NCBI GenBank assembly: GCA_013416395.1 | Contig: JACCEP010000002.1 | Coordinates: forward strand, 372,001 to 436,000 | Length of the DNA stretch: 64,000 bases | From: Alcaligenaceae bacterium | GTDB taxonomy: Bacteria > Pseudomonadota > Gammaproteobacteria > Burkholderiales > Burkholderiaceae_B | Direction: 5' to 3' | Shown: positions 58,575 through 64,000 of the stretch, in pieces | How positions within the stretch are numbered: position 1 is the first letter of the stretch | Layout: each line of letters opens with the position of its first letter | Position numbers and translations under genes: made by a program | The notes under the pieces: generated by a model | What the model saw: only the letters and a program-made list of their open reading frames with translations | What the model was told of the DNA's origin: nothing | Databases searched by the model: none

Positions 58575-58828
58575 CGCCCCAGCGCGAGTTTCTCATTGAG
58601 TTGAGCCTCGCATTGGGGAAAACACTAGAAGAACTTCGGGAGATGCCGGAAAGTGATTTCCGGCTTTATCAGCAGTACTACGCTAAGCAGCCATTCGGAC
58701 AATGGCGAGGCGACTACAACACCGCCAAGATCGTGCAATCGATGGCTGGCGGAAAACTGCAAGAGCTTATGCCATTTTGGTATGAAGACACCTGCGATAT
58801 GTTGTTTGCTGGGGCAGTATCGGTGTAG
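58571..58828 (+). CDS. Tail assembly chaperone, frameshift extension (gpT-like)
   Basis: The -1 frame after the slippery site begins LTPQREFLIELSLALGKTLEELREMP and runs 85 codons, so the GT-like fusion would be about 183 residues. The part GKTLEELREMPESDFRLYQQYYAKQPFG is the typical T domain found in other siphophages. Not expected to be translated alone; an internal ATG is not needed. Confidence 0.85.
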   Translation: MTPQREFLIELSLALGKTLEELREMPESDFRLYQQYYAKQPFGQWRGDYNTAKIVQSMAGGKLQELMPFWYEDTCDMLFAGAVSV

Positions 58829-58870
58829 CTGCCTATAATGCCTGTAACAATATGAAATGGGAGCGGGCAT

Positions 58871-59206
58871 ATGGGTGATCTGATGTTTTTAATTGGGAGT
58901 TTTGCAAGTGTGTGGTTAGTTGTAGCCTGGCTCGCATGCGCAGCATTTTGCGGCACTCTTGCCGAAGAAAAACGGTATTGCTGGCCCTGCTGGGTGGTGT
59001 TGGGGCTTCTGTTTGGGCCCTTAGCGCTTGTCGCCGCTGCTGGGCTGCCTGACCGACATGTGGTGAGAGTGGCCTCAATACCGATTCCAGATGAGGATAG
59101 TCGAGAATACAAGGCACTTGGGTTTCGCAAGAAGCCTACATACTATGAGTTTGGAATATTGTTAATAGTATTCGCAGCAATTGTTGCATTTGCTTTGTTG
59201 CGCTGA
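58871..59206 (+). CDS. Membrane protein, moron candidate (111 aa)
   Basis: Three hydrophobic segments (FLIGSFASVWLVVAWLACAAFC, WVVLGLLFGPLALVAAAGL, FGILLIVFAAIVAFALL) give a predicted three-helix inner-membrane protein. It interrupts the conserved chaperone to tape-measure order. A TATAAT at about 58831-58836 and a terminator right after give it its own transcription unit look. Function unknown; a lysogenic conversion or exclusion role is possible. Confidence 0.7.
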   Translation: MGDLMFLIGSFASVWLVVAWLACAAFCGTLAEEKRYCWPCWVVLGLLFGPLALVAAAGLPDRHVVRVASIPIPDEDSREYKALGFRKKPTYYEFGILLIVFAAIVAFALLR

Positions 59207-59219
59207 CAGACTAAAACGA

Positions 59220-59244
59220 AGCCGCCGTGAGCGGCTATATTTTT
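59220..59244 (+). terminator. Terminator after the membrane-protein moron
   Basis: Perfect 6-bp stem AGCCGC / GCGGCT with a 5-nt loop and a TTTTT tail, 13 bp past the stop. Confidence 0.8.
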
Positions 59245-59281
59245 GCCCTGCTTTAAGCGGGGTTTTTTATGGGCGGTTGAT

Positions 59282-61312
59282 ATGGCTTCAAATGGCGCAC
59301 TTGGACGATTAAATATAGCGCTCGGCCTTGACTCGACTGATTTCACATCTGGGCTGACTAAGGCTGAGCACACGTCCAAGCAAAAAATGGACAAAATCGC
59401 CAACAATGCAAAAATGCTTGACGGCGTATTGGTTGGAATCGGTGCTGGCTTTGGGCTTGGAATACTAGATACCGCGAAAAGCTTAGCTCTTGCATTCCCT
59501 CGCATGATCAGATCAAGCATCGACACTATGGATGCGACGAGCAAGCTGTCTCAGTCTATAGGGACAACAGTCGAGTCGATCTCGGCGTTGACTTATGCTG
59601 CAGATATGTCAGGCGTCAGCCAAGATGCGCTAGCAGGATCATTGGTGCGTCTTACCAAAGGCATGGATGACACCATCCGCGGCACAGGCGATGCCAAGAA
59701 AGCCTTTGATGAGCTGGGCATCAAGGTAGCCAACACCGACGGCACACTACGAGACAACGTCAGCGTGTTGAATGATGTTGCTGACAAGTTTTCCGGCATG
59801 ACGGACGGTGCAAAAAAGACGGCGCTGGCTGTTCAGCTTTTCGGGCGATCTGGAGCCCAGCTGATTCCATTTTTAAATAGTGGTCGTGACGGCATAAAGG
59901 AAATGACAGACGAGGCGGAAAGCCTTGGTATTGTTTTGAACACAAAAACATCAAAGGCGGCTGAGGATTTCAATGACAATCTTTCCAGGATAAAGAAAGC
60001 GAGCGATGGGTTTGTTATCCAGGCGACAAACGATCTTCTCCCCACATTAAGCAGCATTACCAAAGGCTTTGTAGACGCAGCCCGGGCCTCAAAAAGCTAT
60101 TGGGTTAGTCTTCTGGCTTCAACAGAAAGCGTTGTTTTTGGCGACTCCAAGGATGCGCTGGCTGAGCAGCAGCGTTTAATAAAGCAGATTGAAGATTACA
60201 ACAAAGCGATAGTGCCAGACGCTGAAGGTGGCGTAAACAATGCCATTCTAAAGAAAGGTTTGGCTTACGCTGAGGCGCGGCTGGCAATTGTGCGTGAGCA
60301 AATAAGCCGCGAATTGGGCGGCATGTTCCCTGATAATGTACCTGAGCTTCCGAGTATAAAAATCACACCAGAAGGTGGCGGCAATGGCGGCGGAAGAAAG
60401 CCAACAGCAAGGCCAGAAAAGCCCACCGACCCGCTTGGCGACTTTATTAAAGAGCAAGAACAGGCAACTCAATCCTACCTGTCATTCATGAATGACATCA
60501 CCGGCGAGACTGAGCGCCGCCGTGTCGAACAGCAGCAGCGATACTTGGATGATGCGCTTGGCCTGGGCCGAATCAGTGCCGATCAATACGCTAAATACAT
60601 GGACGAAATCGCTATAAAGAACAAAGAAACCCTGACAGCTATGGACGAGTTCACGGTTCAAGCGGCCCGAAACATCGAATCTGCATTGGGCAGTGGCCTG
60701 TATGACCTATTGGACGGCAATTTCAAGAACATGGGCGATGCTTTTGCCGACATGCTTAAGCGCATGGCAGCGGATCTAGCGGCGTCTGAACTGTCCAAGC
60801 TACTTCTGGGTGATTATGGTTCAGGCAAGGGCATTGGTGGACTGTTGGGTGGTTTGTTTAGCGTCGTGAAAACCGGCCTTGCGGTTGGCGCAGCCAACAG
60901 TTCGATGGACCCGATTGGCTCATTAATAGGTAGCCTGGGTGGTCGAGCAGGCGGTGGCCCGGTTTTGGGTGGCGGTATGTATGACGTTAATGAGCGCGGT
61001 ATACCTGAGCTGCTGACCGTGGGTGGCCGACAAATGCTGATGATGGGCCGTCAACCAGGTCACGTCACACCTTTACTGCCTGCGGATCGGGGCTCAGCGC
61101 CAGCCAGGAATTCTGCGCCAAACATCACCATAAACAATAACGCTGGCGGGATTGATATTGAGGCGCGGATGAGTGACGGTCAAATCATCATGGAGATCAA
61201 TAAACAGATCGCCAGCCAGACCCCTCGCATCATGGCGCGTGAGCAGGGCAACCAGAACAGCACGTTCTCCGTCGCTCAACGCAACGCCATAAACGTCACA
61301 CCACGCAGGTAA
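59282..61312 (+). CDS. Tail tape measure protein
   Basis: A 676-residue protein fixing tail length. N-terminal MASNGALGRLNIALGLDSTDFTSGLTKAE, a hydrophobic stretch (GVLVGIGAGFGLGI) and the TMP-core pattern SIGTTVESISALTYAADMSG...LVRLTKGM, then long helices, fit siphophage tape measures. The start follows GGGCGG. At this size a short tail (about 100 nm by the usual 0.15 nm per residue) would be expected. Confidence 0.9.
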   Translation: MASNGALGRLNIALGLDSTDFTSGLTKAEHTSKQKMDKIANNAKMLDGVLVGIGAGFGLGILDTAKSLALAFPRMIRSSIDTMDATSKLSQSIGTTVESISALTYAADMSGVSQDALAGSLVRLTKGMDDTIRGTGDAKKAFDELGIKVANTDGTLRDNVSVLNDVADKFSGMTDGAKKTALAVQLFGRSGAQLIPFLNSGRDGIKEMTDEAESLGIVLNTKTSKAAEDFNDNLSRIKKASDGFVIQATNDLLPTLSSITKGFVDAARASKSYWVSLLASTESVVFGDSKDALAEQQRLIKQIEDYNKAIVPDAEGGVNNAILKKGLAYAEARLAIVREQISRELGGMFPDNVPELPSIKITPEGGGNGGGRKPTARPEKPTDPLGDFIKEQEQATQSYLSFMNDITGETERRRVEQQQRYLDDALGLGRISADQYAKYMDEIAIKNKETLTAMDEFTVQAARNIESALGSGLYDLLDGNFKNMGDAFADMLKRMAADLAASELSKLLLGDYGSGKGIGGLLGGLFSVVKTGLAVGAANSSMDPIGSLIGSLGGRAGGGPVLGGGMYDVNERGIPELLTVGGRQMLMMGRQPGHVTPLLPADRGSAPARNSAPNITINNNAGGIDIEARMSDGQIIMEINKQIASQTPRIMAREQGNQNSTFSVAQRNAINVTPRR

Positions 61313-61314
61313 TT

Positions 61315-61800
61315 ATGCAAAGAATGCCTTTCTGCCCGCGTCGTGCGGGCTATTCGGCGTCATTCAATGATGGAGTTCGTCGCATTGAGCTTGATGGCGG
61401 CCCGGGCCGATATAGCCAAATGTATGTTGGTGGCTCCGACCTGGTGGATGCGTCGTGGAAGCTCAAGGAGGACGATTACTCCTTGTTTATGGCCCTTGTT
61501 CGCAATTGGTCGCGTTCGGGTGGGATGCCATTCGAGATTGGGCTGAAGCTGGATTCCCATGCTCTGGACTGGTATCGGGCGCAATTTATCCCAAAGTCTG
61601 TTCGCTTAACGGGAATGGTTGGGCCGTGGTTCTACGTTTCCGCGCAGCTCGAGGTCACTCCACTGCAGAAGTATCTGGATCCCGAGCAAGACGTTTGGGC
61701 GATCATCGCCGAGCTCATGCCGTACTACGGCAGCGTGGCCGCCGTACGTGAAATGTTTAACCTTCTTGAGCAACTGGTGAACTATGACTGGCCTTCGTGA
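61315..61800 (+). CDS. Minor tail protein (161 aa)
   Basis: MQRMPFCPRRAGYSASFNDGVRRIELDGGPGRYSQMY..., beta-rich, with a C-terminal helix. It stands after the tape measure at the position of lambda gpM/gpL-type tip proteins. No named family is certain. It overlaps the next gene by 17 bp. Confidence 0.7.
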   Translation: MQRMPFCPRRAGYSASFNDGVRRIELDGGPGRYSQMYVGGSDLVDASWKLKEDDYSLFMALVRNWSRSGGMPFEIGLKLDSHALDWYRAQFIPKSVRLTGMVGPWFYVSAQLEVTPLQKYLDPEQDVWAIIAELMPYYGSVAAVREMFNLLEQLVNYDWPS

Positions 61801-62302
61801 TCCGCAGCTCGTTTCGTTCTTTCTCGACCGCCCGGACGGGGTAAGTGAAGAGCTGGAGACGCTGGAAATCAGCGATCCTGACTTTTCCAAAACCTATTAC
61901 ATCGTGCGCAATGCTCATTTTGGCCTCACCGCGCGTGACGAAAACGGCGTCGAGCGGCACTTCGAGTACTACCCGATGACGCTGCGCGCACTTGGCCAGC
62001 GCGACACGCTGGACTACGGCATAGGCGTGGCTTTGGGCGACCAGGGCGAGATTGTGGACGAAGAGGTGCACAACATGCGTATGGCTGACGCACTGCGATC
62101 GCGCCCGAAGGTCGTCTACCGGGCGTATCGCGCCGATGATCTGTCCAAACCGATGATCGGGCCGATCAACCTGCAGATCGATGAGGTCTCGACTTCCGAA
62201 GAGGGCGCGAGCTTTGATGCAGTGGCGCCATCGCTCAACTTGGTCAAAACCGGCGAGTTCTACACGGTGGATCGCTTTCCGCAGCTGCTGGGGTGGCTGT
62301 GA
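61784..62302 (+). CDS. DUF1833 tail protein
   Basis: A 172-residue protein with the DUF1833 pattern ISDPDFSKTYYIVRNA, FEYYPMTLRALGQRDTLDYGI and a closing GEFYTVDRFPQLLGW. Found at the tail tip of siphophages between tape measure and the NlpC-like gene. Structural role likely. Confidence 0.85.
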   Translation: MTGLRDPQLVSFFLDRPDGVSEELETLEISDPDFSKTYYIVRNAHFGLTARDENGVERHFEYYPMTLRALGQRDTLDYGIGVALGDQGEIVDEEVHNMRMADALRSRPKVVYRAYRADDLSKPMIGPINLQIDEVSTSEEGASFDAVAPSLNLVKTGEFYTVDRFPQLLGWL

Positions 62303-62649
62303 GTATCGACCCTCTATTCGAGCGCACCTATGACCGCGACAGCTACAACTGCCTGCACTTGGCGGCGGAAGCCTGGACGCTGCTGACGGGTGATGACACG
62401 CTGATCGGTGTGGATGAGCGCGACTTTAAGCGCGGCTTGCTTCGTGACGTATTCCGGGCCTACCGGCGCGTAGAAGGGCCGACTGTGACGCCATCGATTG
62501 TGCTGATGGAAAACCTGCGCGATGAGGCGCACATCGGGATTTGCTACCGCCAGCGCTTGCTGCACATCCGTGAGCATGACGGCGTGCAGAACCTGCCTTT
62601 TGATGCCAGCTTGACGACCCTTAGAAATTTCAGGTTTTACCAACGATGA
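62299..62649 (+). CDS. NlpC/P60-like tail tip peptidase
   Basis: A 116-residue protein. DRDSYNCLHLAAEAW carries a candidate catalytic Cys18 and DEAHIGICYRQRLLHI a histidine, the layout of gpK-type NlpC/P60 peptidases that open peptidoglycan. The GTG start at 62299 overlaps the upstream stop by 4 bp; a GTG at 62293 is also possible. Confidence 0.7.
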   Translation: MSIDPLFERTYDRDSYNCLHLAAEAWTLLTGDDTLIGVDERDFKRGLLRDVFRAYRRVEGPTVTPSIVLMENLRDEAHIGICYRQRLLHIREHDGVQNLPFDASLTTLRNFRFYQR

Positions 62650-64000
62650 AAACCATATTCTTAACCCGCCTGCCTGACCAGGACGCGCCGGAGATTGTCG
62701 AGGTCCAGGACGTGTTCACGTTTCTAGAAACAGAGTTCGGGCATTGGTCGCGTGTGGGTAGGGTGGTGCACGTGCCTGATGGGCGCGTGGTGACCCCGCG
62801 CCTGCCCTCGGATGTAATGGTTTTGCGCGATCTGCCTGGGCCGTTTACGGTGGAGGCGTTCCCGCGCATAGAGCCTGGCACTGCCGTTGCCATCCTCATG
62901 ATGATCGCCTCGGCGATGGTGCAAAGTCTGCTCGCTCCCAAAATTCCCGAGCAAGCCAGCCGGACGGTGCGCAACGAGTCGCCCAACAATGGATTGTCTG
63001 GCCGCACGAACGAGGTGCGGGTCAATGGCCGGCTACCTGAGATATTCGGCCAGGTGCGCTCGTACTTTGATCTACTGGAGGCGCACACGATTTTCGAGAA
63101 TCATGTCGAAAAGGAAATTGCTTACCTGTGCATTGGCCGGGGCAGCTACGAGGTCGAAAGCATCCGCGACGGCACCACGCGCATTGACCAGATTGCAGGG
63201 GCAGCCGCCGCCGTCTACGGGCCGCACACCTCGCCCAACTCTGGCACACCGCAGCTGACGATTGGCAACGCCATTGACACGCCCGTCATGATGACAAAGC
63301 GCGAGAACGGCATCAACGGCCAGACGCTGCAGCCGCCGAACCACGCGAACGTCGCGTTCGAGCCTATGCGGTTTGAGTCGCCCAACCTCGTGCGCATGAT
63401 GAGCCCGGACGTGGACTTCACCGAGTATTTCTTGTCGGGCGACGTGGTGACGATCAGTCGCGGGTACGTCTCGAAGGGCACGTTTTCGTATTCTATTGAG
63501 GCCGACGAAGCGACTTTTGAGCTGACTGAGGCTCTTGCGGGAACCATAACCTTTGCAGGCTCGCACTCATCGGACTGGGCGATAGGTCAGGCGCTGACAA
63601 TATCAAACGGGACGGTTCACTGGGATGCGGTAAGCGGTGGCGACTCGGGCGCGATATACACGAAATCCGGAAATGTCAACGGGGTATATCTGATAACAGG
63701 GGTGTCCGAGGCTGGCGGAAACACCACATTGGCGCTTGATATAGAGAACAACTCAAGGGCGTGGTATTTTCAGGACGGGGAGGGCCACCAGGCTGAGGCG
63801 CTCGGAGGGCCGCGGCTAACACGGCCATCCACAGATATTATTTATGACCTATCAGGCGTCTACACCATCGCCACACTGAGCGGCGATCTACTCACGCTGG
63901 ACAACCCCGCTGCCGTAAACCCTGACTGGGACGTGATGACCGACGACTATGGCGGCATCTCACCCACACTGCAGGTCACCATCGAGGCCAGCAAAGAGCG
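62646..64000 (+). CDS. Tail tip/host-specificity protein, gpJ-like (partial)
   Basis: 451 codons are visible and the frame is open to the window end. Start overlaps the previous stop as ATGA. An early hydrophobic segment (AVAILMMIASAMVQSLLAPKIP) followed by NESPNNGLSGRTNEVRVNGRLPEIFGQVRSYFDL is typical of the central tail-tip protein (gpJ/gpI region). It determines receptor contact in related phages. Confidence 0.85.
   Translation, partial: MKTIFLTRLPDQDAPEIVEVQDVFTFLETEFGHWSRVGRVVHVPDGRVVTPRLPSDVMVLRDLPGPFTVEAFPRIEPGTAVAILMMIASAMVQSLLAPKIPEQASRTVRNESPNNGLSGRTNEVRVNGRLPEIFGQVRSYFDLLEAHTIFENHVEKEIAYLCIGRGSYEVESIRDGTTRIDQIAGAAAAVYGPHTSPNSGTPQLTIGNAIDTPVMMTKRENGINGQTLQPPNHANVAFEPMRFESPNLVRMMSPDVDFTEYFLSGDVVTISRGYVSKGTFSYSIEADEATFELTEALAGTITFAGSHSSDWAIGQALTISNGTVHWDAVSGGDSGAIYTKSGNVNGVYLITGVSEAGGNTTLALDIENNSRAWYFQDGEGHQAEALGGPRLTRPSTDIIYDLSGVYTIATLSGDLLTLDNPAAVNPDWDVMTDDYGGISPTLQVTIEASKE

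Larger units (their letters stand above)
33321..64000. mobile_element. Lambdoid/HK97-type siphovirus prophage (right end outside window)
   Basis: It extends from the tRNA-Ser attL through integrase, leftward operon with DGR, switch region, replication genes, late regulator, packaging, head and tail genes to at least the gpJ-like gene cut by the window end. All expected modules to this point are intact, with no frameshifted structural gene other than the programmed one, so the prophage may be functional. Lysis genes and attR must lie beyond 64000. Confidence 0.95.

Overview
The window looks like the chromosome of a betaproteobacterium, most likely Alcaligenaceae (Bordetella, Pusillimonas or Advenella relatives). 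This rests on gene content and order (trxB-Smr opposite ftsK-lolA-rarA-serS, paired small c-type cytochromes, DUF1841, NADP-dependent icd). The genus cannot be settled from sequence alone. About the first half (1-33.3 kb) is host chromosome and the rest (33.3-64 kb, continuing past the window) is a lambdoid/HK97-like siphovirus prophage.

Host part. A secreted LprI-like protein is followed by a large periplasmic M16 peptidase with a repetitive tail, a leftward operon of MoxR ATPase, GNAT acetyltransferase and CoxE-like VWA protein, two small cytochromes c, DUF1841, icd, queG and a giant glycine-rich autotransporter (about 2,257 residues). Next come DUF1090, a phosphoribosyltransferase, an FAD monooxygenase, a manganese-type superoxide dismutase behind a Fur-box-like site, an SMR efflux protein and an Smr-domain protein overlapping trxB. 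Then ftsK-lolA-rarA-serS, a short-chain dehydrogenase fold that has lost its catalytic residues, an EF-hand membrane protein and a beta-carbonic anhydrase.

Prophage. The left attachment site is the 3' part of a tRNA-Ser(CGA) gene on the minus strand; its 5' half should lie beyond the far prophage end. The left arm is one long leftward operon (about 42.68 to 33.5 kb) ending in excisionase and integrase. A switch region (42.69-44.89 kb) has two mirror-image promoters, PL-like and PR-like, each with a 17-bp spacer overlapping a copy of a 15-bp operator. Between them lies a leftward cI-exonuclease-unknown operon with its own terminator, in the position of lambda cI-rexAB. The right arm holds cro, a cII-like gene, a primase-helicase, an origin-like repeat cluster, a Q-like antiterminator, HNH-terS-terL packaging genes, HK97-type head genes, tail genes with a classical -1 frameshift in the assembly chaperone, and a gpJ-like protein running off the window.

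Main discovery. A complete diversity-generating retroelement (DGR) lies in the left arm (36,363-39,192, minus strand): two paralogous DUF1566/C-type-lectin-like target genes, each ending in a variable repeat, then avd, one 100-bp template repeat and a reverse transcriptase with the DGR-type LPIGNLSSQ motif. All 25 TR-to-VR base differences (12 in VR1, 13 in VR2) fall on template adenines. Each VR is followed, exactly 30 nt downstream, by a perfect GC-rich hairpin that the TR lacks. The DGR lies downstream of the operator-controlled left promoter and a boxA-like antitermination element, which suggests diversification may be tied to prophage induction.
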